Of a stretch of DNA of 64,000 nt, positions 1-7,300 are shown one piece after another. Below the pieces are notes generated by a model. It did no database searches. It saw nothing but the letters and a program-made list of their open reading frames with translations, and was not told the origin of the DNA. The DNA comes from Candidatus Woesearchaeota archaeon (GTDB lineage Archaea; Nanobdellota; Nanobdellia; Woesearchaeales; GW2011-AR9). Each line of letters begins with the position of its first letter. The first letter of the stretch is position 1. The translations under genes were made by a program, and so were the position numbers. Where the stretch lies: contig JABHDY010000003.1 in NCBI GenBank assembly GCA_018676855.1, positions 212,136-276,135 on the forward strand, written 5' to 3'.

Positions 1-848
1 ACTATAAAACTACTAACCCACACAAAAATACCACTTCCAAACAAAACTGTAAGGTACGCAAACAAAAAACTTGGAACAAAAGGAATTCCTATCTTAATCA
101 TAATATGTTTTAATTTATTTTTTTTAAAAAGTTCATGCAATGTAATAATATCCTTCTTTTCAAGTGTTCGACGTAATCGTACTTTCTCGCCACTAACAAT
201 AACATCTTTTGCAAGCCAATCACCCTCAGTAACTTCTTTCACAGATATTTTTTGTACAAACAAGTTTTCTTCAACAACCGTAACGAAAACAAATATGTAA
301 AAAATAAATAATGGAAACAATATAATTATCCATAGTGAAGGGAGAATAAATAATAAACTTAATAGTACAACAGTAACGCCGAGAAGAATATAATGTACAA
401 TTTTTTGTTTTTTCAATTTATCAACAAATTTCGTACTAAAAACGTGCCAATTTCGTAATGCCATAATACACATCCATACTAAACCGTACAACGCACCAAC
501 GAAAAGTAATGATATAAAGAACCACAATAATGTAAAACTAGTATTGTCAAAAGGATACGTTATTCCTATAACTGCACCCATACCCATTAATAATTTACTA
601 TCACCACCACCCCATTGATGTGTGTAATATAATAAGTATGCAATGCCAAAACATACAATAAATCCGAGGATTCCGCTTAACAAAATGTTCCATCCACCAG
701 AAAATGAAAATAGTACTCGCACACCAAGTGCAGCAAAGATTAAACCATAATCAAGCCAATCTGGTACTTCTCGCGTTTTTATATCAGTAAATGATGCTAT
801 AGATAGTACAAGAAGAGTAATGCCACTTATAACAAATTCGAAGAGCAT
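1..848 (-). CDS. Prepilin peptidase, A24 family (partial, 3' end beyond the window)
   Basis: Read by hand on the minus strand: an open frame from ATG at 848 runs off the left edge with no stop, so it is absent from the ORF track. The product is a polytopic membrane protein starting MLFEFVISG. It carries both aspartates of A24 aspartic peptidases: the first in the FTDIKTREVPDWL segment near residue 22, the second in a GGGDSKLLMGMGA segment in the middle. These enzymes cleave class III signal peptides of archaellins and pilins at the membrane. A C-terminal soluble stretch (TEGDWLAKDVI) is like those in archaeal homologues. No pilin gene is visible in the window. The family is clear; the exact substrate is not. 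Confidence 0.85.
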   Translation of the reverse strand, partial: MLFEFVISGITLLVLSIASFTDIKTREVPDWLDYGLIFAALGVRVLFSFSGGWNILLSGILGFIVCFGIAYLLYYTHQWGGGDSKLLMGMGAVIGITYPFDNTSFTLLWFFISLLFVGALYGLVWMCIMALRNWHVFSTKFVDKLKKQKIVHYILLGVTVVLLSLLFILPSLWIIILFPLFIFYIFVFVTVVEENLFVQKISVKEVTEGDWLAKDVIVSGEKVRLRRTLEKKDIITLHELFKKNKLKHIMIKIGIPFVPSFLFAYLTVLFGSGIFVWVSSFI

Positions 849-920
849 ACACTAAGGAAACGAAGAAACTTTTATAAACGTATTTGCGTTCATAACTATA
901 AAAAAGACGTGGTGATTCAC

Positions 921-1454
921 ATGACTGATAATGAATATGAAATTCTTCCTCATAAATTGTTAGAGGATTTAAAATATGACGTTGAAGCGTTAAAAAAGAA
1001 ACTGACACAGCCAGATGCAAAGTCAAACGAACTAATTTTAGAAATTGAAAGTCTTAAGGATTCAGTTCATGAACTGACAGACATTTTCAAAAAAGCATTA
1101 GGAGAGATAAAAGATGAAGATGATACGGGTAAAACTATGCTTTTTTTGAGAAAAAAAGTTGACGTTATTGCTAGTCAGAACGAAACAATTGCTCGCGGTA
1201 TGATTGCTATCTCTGAAAAGGTTGAAGATTGGATGAGTAAACAGGGAACAGGATCAATGAAACCGCCAACATATCAACCTGGACCGCGACCGCAACATGT
1301 CATGGGCCCATCACCATCATTTTCAGGACCAGGAAGAACTGCACCACGTCCATCAATGCCATCATCATTAGATGATAGTGGAAAAGATAATCATGAATTA
1401 TCGTTTCCGCCACCGCCACCTAATCCAATTAAAAAAAAGGGATTGTTTTCCTAA
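921..1454 (+). CDS. Coiled-coil protein with proline-rich C-terminal tail, function unknown
   Basis: The product is 177 aa. I chose ATG 921 over the track's GTG 909 because a GGTGA ribosome binding site (911-915) sits 5 nt before it. Residues about 5-110 are charged and heptad-like, probably a coiled coil. Residues about 115-160 are rich in Pro, Ser and Gly, and the protein ends in five prolines followed by PIKKKGLFS. There is no signal peptide or membrane segment, so it is probably cytoplasmic. It lies 9 nt upstream of another coiled-coil protein with a similar PPPP tail, so the two are probably co-transcribed. I do not recognise a named family. Confidence 0.7.
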   Translation: MTDNEYEILPHKLLEDLKYDVEALKKKLTQPDAKSNELILEIESLKDSVHELTDIFKKALGEIKDEDDTGKTMLFLRKKVDVIASQNETIARGMIAISEKVEDWMSKQGTGSMKPPTYQPGPRPQHVMGPSPSFSGPGRTAPRPSMPSSLDDSGKDNHELSFPPPPPNPIKKKGLFS

Positions 1455-1463
1455 AATAAATAA

Positions 1464-2291
1464 ATGAACAGACACAAAACGCGTGAGCTGCTTGTTAAAG
1501 TAGCGAGAGAGTATAAGCAAGAAAAACAATCGTTTTCTAAAGCTGGACTTAAAAAGAAGTTAAAGGAAATAAAAGACCTTTCGTCACAAAAAAAAGTTCC
1601 AAAATTAACGTTACGTAAGGAAATTGTACATCTTGAAAATCAGTTACAAGGAATTTTTGATCTTGAACGTTCTCTTCTTGTACAAAAAAAACGTGAATCT
1701 CGTAAAGTTTCTGCGCTAAAGAGAAAAATTAAACATCTTCAACAGAACTTAGCTGTTGCAGGTGATGTCAATGTTCAACAGAAGGTTAACAAATTAACGT
1801 TTTTGTTAGGTGAATGTCTTGCAACAAAAAATACAACTGACGATGTTACGCTTAAAAAACATAATGTACGAAGAGGAAGAGTGAAACCGACCGCAAATAT
1901 TCCTATAACACAAACGAGTCACGTACTACAAGAAGACACAATTGCAAAATTTCATTTATTTCAAAAGCGTGTAGAATTATTAAAACATGAGTTAGAAATA
2001 ACTAAACAGCTTGAAACAAAAGATCCAACAAAAGTTAAAGTGATAGAACAAAGTATTGTAACGTTTGAACAAGCAATTCAGAAGTATGTTACTGCACACC
2101 CTGAACTTGAAGGCATTTCTAGTGATCAAAAAAAACATGACATTGTACAATCACCACTTTCAGTTTCAGAAACTAAACATACGGTGCTTTTCAATAAGGA
2201 TATTCCAACTGCGGTCATTGAACATAGAAAGATGGATATTGAACTTGAGAAGGAGTTGCCTTTACCACCACCACCAAAGATGTCACGATAG
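1464..2291 (+). CDS. Long coiled-coil protein with PPPP tail, function unknown
   Basis: The product is 275 aa, almost entirely Lys/Glu/Gln/Leu-rich, with strong heptad character at about residues 20-110 and 155-205. A more variable linker follows and the protein ends LPLPPPPKMSR. It has no signal peptide, membrane segment or cysteine cluster. It follows the preceding gene by 9 nt on the same strand, and the shared 'coiled coil plus terminal polyproline' plan suggests the two proteins interact or share a partner that binds proline-rich tails (inference). I cannot name a family. The start has no obvious ribosome binding site. Confidence 0.7.
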   Translation: MNRHKTRELLVKVAREYKQEKQSFSKAGLKKKLKEIKDLSSQKKVPKLTLRKEIVHLENQLQGIFDLERSLLVQKKRESRKVSALKRKIKHLQQNLAVAGDVNVQQKVNKLTFLLGECLATKNTTDDVTLKKHNVRRGRVKPTANIPITQTSHVLQEDTIAKFHLFQKRVELLKHELEITKQLETKDPTKVKVIEQSIVTFEQAIQKYVTAHPELEGISSDQKKHDIVQSPLSVSETKHTVLFNKDIPTAVIEHRKMDIELEKELPLPPPPKMSR

Positions 2292-2312
2292 TATATAATT
2301 CTATAAGAAAAA

Positions 2313-2489
2313 TTAAACGTCTTTTCCCATAACTGTTCGCCTACTATTTTCCTTTGCACGTGTTGCTGCGTCAAGAATAAGTTGTTTAACTTTATGATCT
2401 AACGTTTCTATAAAGTCGGCAGATAGGTTCTCTACACCTAAACCAGAATCTTTAAGAATTTCTTTAATTTGTGTTCGTACGGTAAGCAT
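2313..2489 (-). CDS. Mini histone-fold-like DNA-binding protein (58 aa)
   Basis: This ORF is below the cutoff of the supplied track. I read it by hand from ATG 2489 to TAA 2313. The 58-aa product has an amphipathic helix (RTQIKEILKDSG), a central helix (SADFIETLDHKVKQLILDAATRAKENS) and a final RRTVMGKDV. The pattern of a long central helix followed by 'RA..N.R.TV...D' is that of archaeal histones and the DUF1931 histone-like family, where the Arg-Thr/Val-Asp segment closes the fold. It is slightly shorter than a canonical archaeal histone (about 65-70 aa) and stops right after the conserved Asp. It probably binds DNA as a dimer. It is encoded opposite the coiled-coil genes. Confidence 0.6.
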   Translation of the reverse strand: MLTVRTQIKEILKDSGLGVENLSADFIETLDHKVKQLILDAATRAKENSRRTVMGKDV

Positions 2490-2539
2490 ATGAATATTAT
2501 TTTGTTTGATATTTTTAAAGATTGTGTTTTAAAATAAAA

Positions 2540-2761
2540 TTATTTGAGTTTTGCTTCTTCTTTCGCAATTTCTATTTCAACTTTATCAAGAATTGTTTCT
2601 ATTTTTGCTTTATTCAAAGCTTTTACTAATTGGACATCATTTTCTTTTGATAACTTTATTGATACATCCATAGCATCAAGTATAAACTTCTTTCTTGTTC
2701 TAAACGATTCAGCAACCAATGCTAATTTAAATTCGGGGGTTTCTTTTCTATCAAAATCCAT
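2540..2761 (-). CDS. Small charged helical protein, function unknown
   Basis: The product is 73 aa, starting MDFDRKETPEFKLA. It is predicted all-helical, rich in Lys, Glu and Ala, with no Cys and no signal peptide. An AGGTGAT ribosome binding site lies about 10 nt before ATG 2761 on the minus strand. It is followed on the same strand by the mini histone-like gene with a 50-nt gap. The antisense 128-aa ORF (2544-2930) spans a tRNA gene and is a shadow. I do not recognise a family; this frame is favoured by its ribosome binding site and plausible protein composition. Confidence 0.5.
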   Translation of the reverse strand: MDFDRKETPEFKLALVAESFRTRKKFILDAMDVSIKLSKENDVQLVKALNKAKIETILDKVEIEIAKEEAKLK

Positions 2762-2827
2762 TTTCTTGTATCACCTATCTATTGAGAAATCAATTTATTA
2801 TATAATAATTGCGGAATTGCAGAAATC

Positions 2828-2837
2828 TTTATATAAA
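2828..2837 (+). promoter_or_regulatory. TATA box of the tRNA pair
   Basis: TTTATATAAA is centred about 29 nt before the first base of the CAT tRNA, the usual distance for an archaeal TATA box driving a tRNA transcript. The second tRNA starts 12 nt after the first ends, so both are probably made from this promoter. Confidence 0.6.
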
Positions 2838-2861
2838 GAACACCATCATTCTTGTGTGGAA

Positions 2862-2987
2862 GGCGGTGTAGCTAAGCCTGGTTATAGCGCTACGCTCATA
2901 TGCTTGAGCAATGAGAGCTTTGCTCGATGATTAACTTGATATAACTGAGGTACGTAGAGGCCGGGGGCTCAAATCCCCCCACCGCCA
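2862..2987 (+). tRNA. tRNA(CAT), elongator Met or Ile2, with a 51-nt intron
   Basis: The acceptor arms GGCGGTG and CACCGCC pair perfectly, with A as discriminator. The D arm is GCTA/TAGC, the anticodon stem CTACG/CGTAG and the T arm GGGGG/CCCCC (loop CTCAAAT). The anticodon loop CTCATA is interrupted after position 37 by an intron at 2901-2951. Splice sites form a strict bulge-helix-bulge: CTCA (2895-2898) pairs with TGAG (2946-2949), flanked by 3-nt bulges TA^T and GT^A. The intron contains its own hairpin (TTGAGCAA with TTGCTCGA). The spliced tRNA is 75 nt. The CAT anticodon means Met or lysidine/agmatidine-type Ile; the acceptor sequence does not look like an archaeal initiator. Confidence 0.9.
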
Positions 2988-2999
2988 TCTTCCATTAAT

Positions 3000-3097
3000 G
3001 CCAGCGTCGCATAATTCGGTATTGCGCGGGTCTTGAACGAAAGACCAAAGCAAACCCGTGGCTTCGGCCATTCCCGGTTCAAATCCGGGCGCTGGCG
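3000..3097 (+). tRNA. tRNA-Ser(TGA) with a minimal ~15-nt intron
   Basis: Acceptor GCCAGCG pairs with CGCTGGC, and the discriminator is G as in serine tRNAs. The anticodon stem is CGGGT/ACCCG and the T arm CCCGG-TTCAAAT-CCGGG. A long variable arm (GGC TTCG GCC) marks it as class II. The loop reads CTTGAA, giving anticodon TGA. The extra 15 nt (about 3038-3052) lie after position 37; removing them leaves an 83-nt tRNA. The central splice helix is relaxed, with three of four pairs (CTTG against AAAG), so the exact boundaries are less certain than in the neighbouring tRNA. Confidence 0.88.
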
Positions 3098-3154
3098 CAT
3101 TTTATTCTAGAAAAAAAGAAATGGAAAAAAATAAATTAAAAAAAGTCTAAAAAA

Positions 3155-3601
3155 CTATTCAACAGTTATCGTTCCTTTTATTCCGTATCCAACTGTCCAG
3201 AAATCAAACGTTCCTGCTGTTGTAAAAACATGTTCATACGTTTCACCCAATGAAAGCTTTCCAGAATGTTCAGTTAACCGTGTATATTTATTTTGGATAA
3301 CTAAAACGATGTCTTTATAATTATCTATTTCGGACGGATTATTATTTGTAAAGGAAACTGAACTTCCTGCACGTACTGTAAGACTATCAGGTTCTAATCC
3401 TCGAGCACCAAGAATTGAAATGTCTCCACTTGATACAACAACATTCGTTTCATCTTGAGGTTGATCAACTACTTGAACTGGTTCTGATTCTGCAACTACT
3501 GGTACAGGTACTGGTTCAGGGACATCTTCAACTGGCGTAGAACAACCAGCAACAACTAATACTACTAAACATAACATTAACACAACTATATAATTTCTCA
3601 T
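3155..3601 (-). CDS. Lipoprotein with a cupredoxin-like domain lacking copper ligands
   Basis: The product is 148 aa. An N-terminal hydrophobic segment ends in a lipobox (VVAGC, Cys about residue 20), followed by a Pro/Val/Glu-rich linker and a C-terminal beta domain of about 90 aa. The pattern 'LEPDSLTVRAGSSVSFTNNNP ... FTTAGTFDF ... GIKGTITVE' is that of plastocyanin/cupredoxin folds. In copper-binding members the last strand region carries C..H..M; here it reads FWTVGYGIKG with no Cys, His or Met, so it probably does not bind copper. GGAGGT precedes the ATG by about 8 nt. It is likely anchored on the outer face of the membrane. Confidence 0.75.
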   Translation of the reverse strand: MRNYIVVLMLCLVVLVVAGCSTPVEDVPEPVPVPVVAESEPVQVVDQPQDETNVVVSSGDISILGARGLEPDSLTVRAGSSVSFTNNNPSEIDNYKDIVLVIQNKYTRLTEHSGKLSLGETYEHVFTTAGTFDFWTVGYGIKGTITVE

Positions 3602-3629
3602 TTTTTACTACCTCCAGGTATTATTTTCT

Positions 3630-3926
3630 TTATTCTGAATCGTCTTTTCCTTCTTTAACTTTCTTTACTGTATCTTTAAACGCAGAAATTTGCTTTGCTG
3701 TAAGGTTCTTATACATCAAATATGCTTGACGGATATTTCGTAAGAATCGAGACTGTTCATATAATCTCTTACTAATATTTAGAAATTCATATTTTTTAGC
3801 TGTTATTTCTTCAGAAAAAATTTGCTTCATATGACATTTTGTACAAATAGTATACTCACGTGGGTGAACAATGACCCATTCATCTTTGCATATGTTACAC
3901 TTCTTTTTAAACTTTAATCTCGCCAT
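3630..3926 (-). CDS. Small zinc-ribbon protein
   Basis: The product is 98 aa from ATG 3926; the track starts at TTG 3929. The N-terminal half carries two knuckles, CNIC (residues about 10-13) and CTKC (about 28-31), which would bind one zinc ion. The remainder is basic and helical (SKRLYEQSRFLRNIRQAY). The family is common and uncharacterised in DPANN archaea. A palindromic TTTATAAA centred 28 nt upstream fits a leaderless transcript. It is divergently arranged with exonuclease III. Nucleic-acid binding is an inference from the ribbon and the basic tail. Confidence 0.65.
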   Translation of the reverse strand: MARLKFKKKCNICKDEWVIVHPREYTICTKCHMKQIFSEEITAKKYEFLNISKRLYEQSRFLRNIRQAYLMYKNLTAKQISAFKDTVKKVKEGKDDSE

Positions 3927-3950
3927 CAATATGATATATTTGAATAAGAC

Positions 3951-3968
3951 TTTATAAAACTTTATATA
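3951..3968. promoter_or_regulatory. Divergent TATA elements between zinc-ribbon and exonuclease III genes
   Basis: TTTATAAA (3951-3958) is centred about 28 nt from ATG 3926 on the minus strand. TTTATATA (3961-3968) is centred about 26 nt from ATG 3991 on the plus strand. Both distances predict leaderless or near-leaderless mRNAs. Confidence 0.5.
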
Positions 3969-3990
3969 TTATAGGGGAATAACTAAATGT

Positions 3991-4746
3991 ATGAAAATTC
4001 TCTCTTGGAACGTAAACGGTATAAGAGCAGCTTTAAAAAAAGATTTTCTTACATTTGTTGAGAAAGAAAATCCTGACATTTTATGTATTCAAGAAACGAA
4101 AGCGCACTTGAATCAGGTAGACAAAATACTTGATGAGTATCCACACCATTATTGGAACGAAGCGCAAAAGAAAGGCTATGCTGGAACAGCAATCTTTAGT
4201 AAACATCAACCATTATCAACAATAAATGGTATTGGAAAAGAAGAACATGATAAGGAAGGAAGAGTCATAACGTTAGAATTTGAGAAGTATTTTGTAGTCA
4301 CTGTATATGTTCCAAATTCTGGGAGGGGCTTACCACGATTAGACTACAGAAAAGATTGGGACAAAGACTTTTTACATTACCTTACATTATTGGAAAAGAA
4401 AAAGCCGGTCATTGTCTGTGGAGATTTTAATGTTGCCCATACAGACATAGATTTAGCAAATCCAAAAAGTAATTATAACAAAACTGCAGGATATACAAAA
4501 ATAGAAATTGATGGATTTCAACAATTTATTGACCACGGTTTCATTGATACATTTCGAGAATTTAATACTAAACCAGAACAGTATAGTTATTGGACCTACA
4601 TGTTTAATGCACGGAAAAGAAATGTTGGATGGCGAATTGATTATTTTTTAATCTCAAAAAAACTACGGCCAAAATTGAAGAAAGCGTTTATTCTTCCTAG
4701 TGTAATGGGTTCTGACCATTGTCCTGTTGGGATTGAGATTGTGTAA
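3991..4746 (+). CDS. xth: Exodeoxyribonuclease III / AP endonuclease
   Basis: The 251-aa product spans the full EEP-fold domain typical of ExoIII/APE1. Visible motifs are NVNGIR at the N terminus, IQETK (catalytic Glu) near residue 36, GDFNVAH (Asp/Asn) near 146, WRIDYFL near 214 and SDHCPVG (Asp/His) near 241. The enzyme nicks DNA 5' to abasic sites in base-excision repair and has 3' exonuclease or phosphatase activity. ATG 3991 is preceded by a TATA box at the leaderless distance. Its 3' end overlaps the convergent DUF483 gene by 50 nt. Confidence 0.93.
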   Translation: MKILSWNVNGIRAALKKDFLTFVEKENPDILCIQETKAHLNQVDKILDEYPHHYWNEAQKKGYAGTAIFSKHQPLSTINGIGKEEHDKEGRVITLEFEKYFVVTVYVPNSGRGLPRLDYRKDWDKDFLHYLTLLEKKKPVIVCGDFNVAHTDIDLANPKSNYNKTAGYTKIEIDGFQQFIDHGFIDTFREFNTKPEQYSYWTYMFNARKRNVGWRIDYFLISKKLRPKLKKAFILPSVMGSDHCPVGIEIV

Positions 4747-5332
4747 CGCGTATTTCTTCTAATAATTCTTCTGCTCTCTGTACATCTTCTTTCGTAAGAA
4801 CAGCAAGATACGTTTTTGCTAATTCAATACTTTTTTCGCACTCAGAACTACACGGAAAGTGTGATATTAATACTGCGTCTTTATCCCTTTTTGTAATATT
4901 AGTAAAATGGTTTGTGGGAACATGTTCAGGATTAGAATTATGTTCATTAAACTGAGTGCTGAAAAATTTGACGCAACATTCTGGATACCCTAACAATAAT
5001 CCTAAATCCGTATGATTATTTATCAGTTCATAATATGCTGCTAACCACGCTTTTTCTTCATCTCGTGAAATGTACACAAAATACATTCCCTGACGAGCAT
5101 CTTGTTCTGGAACTCGAAACCCTTTGTTTGAATATCCTGTATCGTCTGCAAGAACAATCTTAAACTTTGACCGAATACAGAAAAGATTCTTTTTTTTACA
5201 ATATTGTTCAACTTTTAACAATTCTTGTTCATAAAATCCCTGGCGAACAACATCTTTGACATTTTTTTGTATTAAAAGTATTTCTTGTGCCTTTGTTTTT
5301 GAACCAAAAATGGATATAAGTGTAGTGATCAC
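4697..5332 (-). CDS. DUF483 protein
   Basis: The product is 211 aa, starting at GTG 5332 with a TATA box (TTATATAAT) about 25 nt upstream, which supports a leaderless GTG start. The core matches the archaeal DUF483 pattern: LGYPECCVKFF near residue 115 and HFPCSSECEKSIELAKTYL near 160, giving conserved Cys pairs that could bind a metal. No function is established for the family as far as I know. The last 50 nt overlap the 3' end of exonuclease III in convergent orientation, which both proteins' conserved ends support. Confidence 0.75.
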   Translation of the reverse strand: MITTLISIFGSKTKAQEILLIQKNVKDVVRQGFYEQELLKVEQYCKKKNLFCIRSKFKIVLADDTGYSNKGFRVPEQDARQGMYFVYISRDEEKAWLAAYYELINNHTDLGLLLGYPECCVKFFSTQFNEHNSNPEHVPTNHFTNITKRDKDAVLISHFPCSSECEKSIELAKTYLAVLTKEDVQRAEELLEEIRVTQSQSQQDNGQNPLH

Positions 5333-5467
5333 GATATTTCTTAAGATAATGAGTTATATAATAATTATGGTTTATAAATATCATAAAAACAAGCACAAAC
5401 CAAAAATAGTCACTCTTGAGTAAAAAATAAGAGAAATGTTTATATATTCCATTAAAAAAAATATCAT

Positions 5468-6658
5468 ATGGTTTTGAAAAACACAATCGCATCACTTATT
5501 TTTGCTGGTTCTCTTGCGCTTGCAGGTTCAACCGTTGCTCAGTCACAGAAACCAATTTCTTTTTCACCACAATCTTGTAAATCTACTTTAGAAACTCTTG
5601 TAAAATCTGGAATCACGGCAGGATTGCAGCACGATTCTCTCCTAACTGTAGGAGTTATACCACAGAAAGCACATATTGTTTCTCATATAACTGGAGGAAA
5701 TGATGTTGTAACAACTTGTGCAGATCAAAAACCAAAATATGCAACTATCGATAATGCTGTTGAAATGTATGTAGTTGTTGAAGCGTTACAATTTGGAAAA
5801 AAAGTGTATTTTACGGATGCACCATGTATAAACGTAAAAGGAAAAAGAAAAAGAGACATTGTTAAACCATGGCCATCAGAAGAAAAACCAGAAGTAAAAT
5901 GGTTTAAGGTTGAAGCATTAGAAAATGAGTATAGATATGTTTCAAAAAGGAATCCAATAACATACAAAGAAACGCAATGGCAGAACGGATGGAAAACCAG
6001 TGCTGACGTCCATCCAACATCGTTTGAAGATAAGTTTCCAATTGAACCAACAGGATTTGGCGTAATGAGATATAAAGTTGTAGTAGATATTAATGAAACG
6101 GAACTAGAAAGTCCAGGAAGTGAATCTATTAAACACGGAGCTATAAGTACAAAAGTTCATCAAGTTTCGTTCCGTCCAAATACGGGGTCGTGGGTAGATT
6201 ACCTTTTTGAGTTATTTAATACACCATACATATGGGGAAGTAACACTTCACAAATAGACGGCTTAATAGGATCTGACTGTGCAGACTTTGCAACGTACGG
6301 ATGGCGAAGAGCAGGGCACAAGAACCCATACACGTGGTCATATGGACTGCGAAAAAAACAACACACAGAAAGAATTGTGAAAATATCTTTTGATGTTGAT
6401 GATCAAGAAAGATTATTAGATTCTCAGAAAAAACTTATTCCATATGGAACGGATGAAAAAACTGTTACGGAAGGAGACATTATTTTTTTCCCACGACATA
6501 TTGCTGTTCTTTACAAAGACAATGGTAATGGTTATTTAGATTGTTCTGATCTTGTTCTTCACACATTATTTCATGAACCGACAATTGTTCCTCTTTGTGA
6601 AGCGTTTGGTATGCCTGACGAAGTTCTTCGGTGGAAAGAACTACTGCGCAGTAAGTAA
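5468..6658 (+). CDS. Secreted NlpC/P60-like cysteine peptidase or amidase
   Basis: The product is 396 aa. A signal peptide (residues 1-25, ending GSTVAQ) is followed by a beta-rich N-terminal domain of about 200 aa. A C-terminal domain shows NlpC/P60 hallmarks: YIWGS then GSDCADFATYGWRRAG (putative nucleophile Cys near 270) and GDIIFFPRHIAVLY (catalytic His near 345). Such enzymes cut peptide-linked cell-wall polymers in bacteria; an archaeon without murein would need another substrate, perhaps S-layer or host and neighbour wall material (inference). A TATA box lies about 25 nt before ATG 5468. The nearby 934-codon gene has a comparable Cys/His pair. Confidence 0.7.
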   Translation: MVLKNTIASLIFAGSLALAGSTVAQSQKPISFSPQSCKSTLETLVKSGITAGLQHDSLLTVGVIPQKAHIVSHITGGNDVVTTCADQKPKYATIDNAVEMYVVVEALQFGKKVYFTDAPCINVKGKRKRDIVKPWPSEEKPEVKWFKVEALENEYRYVSKRNPITYKETQWQNGWKTSADVHPTSFEDKFPIEPTGFGVMRYKVVVDINETELESPGSESIKHGAISTKVHQVSFRPNTGSWVDYLFELFNTPYIWGSNTSQIDGLIGSDCADFATYGWRRAGHKNPYTWSYGLRKKQHTERIVKISFDVDDQERLLDSQKKLIPYGTDEKTVTEGDIIFFPRHIAVLYKDNGNGYLDCSDLVLHTLFHEPTIVPLCEAFGMPDEVLRWKELLRSK

Positions 6659-6721
6659 TTCTGGAAAGATTTATAAATCAAAGTGCATTCACTCTTAAAA
6701 TCACATAAGGTTTTGATACGA

Positions 6722-7285
6722 ATGTCACAAAATATACGAAAAGTTATTTCAACAATTGGTCTTGCTGGTGTTCTTGCACTATCATCTGGGTATGATGTAC
6801 CTACAACATGTTTAACCAAAACAAAACTTCACCATTCTACACCACAACCTGATACAACATCTTCTGAGAGTACTGACCATGTAAAAAAAAGTAAGAAAAA
6901 AGATGAAAAAACTATTGAGGATTATCTTAATGTTCCAGAAAGTGTCCGTGAATTTAGAAAAAGATTAGACCATTCTCCGAATGCAGATGATTATGTTCTT
7001 GTCGAACTTGCACCAAGGATGGGGATATATATTCTAACACAAAAAGACGGATCAGACATTAAACATTTTGCAAAAACGTATTTACAATTCAATGACAAGA
7101 AATGCGATACCCTCATCCATAAACCGAAACTAGGATATGACGATTATATCACGTTTGCGTTTAATACGGTACATACACAAGTTCTTTATGGAAGAATAAA
7201 ATCATTAGCAGAAAGGATGGATCATGAGGGAGATAAAGTATTAACGCCGCTTAACATGATCAGTCCGTTACAAAAAAGAAAATAA
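6722..7285 (+). CDS. Putative secreted protein, function unknown
   Basis: The product is 187 aa from ATG 6722. The track's GTG 6683 lies only about 10 nt after a TTTATAAA box (6670-6677), too close to be transcribed. The N terminus has a hydrophobic segment (VISTIGLAGVLALSSG) that could be a signal peptide, then a Ser/Thr/Lys-rich linker and a folded region of about 110 aa with no motif I recognise. It follows the NlpC/P60-like gene on the same strand and ends 15 nt from the convergent 934-codon gene. Confidence 0.55.
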   Translation: MSQNIRKVISTIGLAGVLALSSGYDVPTTCLTKTKLHHSTPQPDTTSSESTDHVKKSKKKDEKTIEDYLNVPESVREFRKRLDHSPNADDYVLVELAPRMGIYILTQKDGSDIKHFAKTYLQFNDKKCDTLIHKPKLGYDDYITFAFNTVHTQVLYGRIKSLAERMDHEGDKVLTPLNMISPLQKRK

Positions 7286-7300
7286 AGTAAAGGTAATTAC

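Noticed and set aside
2544-2930. 128-aa plus-strand ORF
   Set aside because: It is antisense to the 73-aa gene and runs through the tRNA(CAT) promoter and gene.
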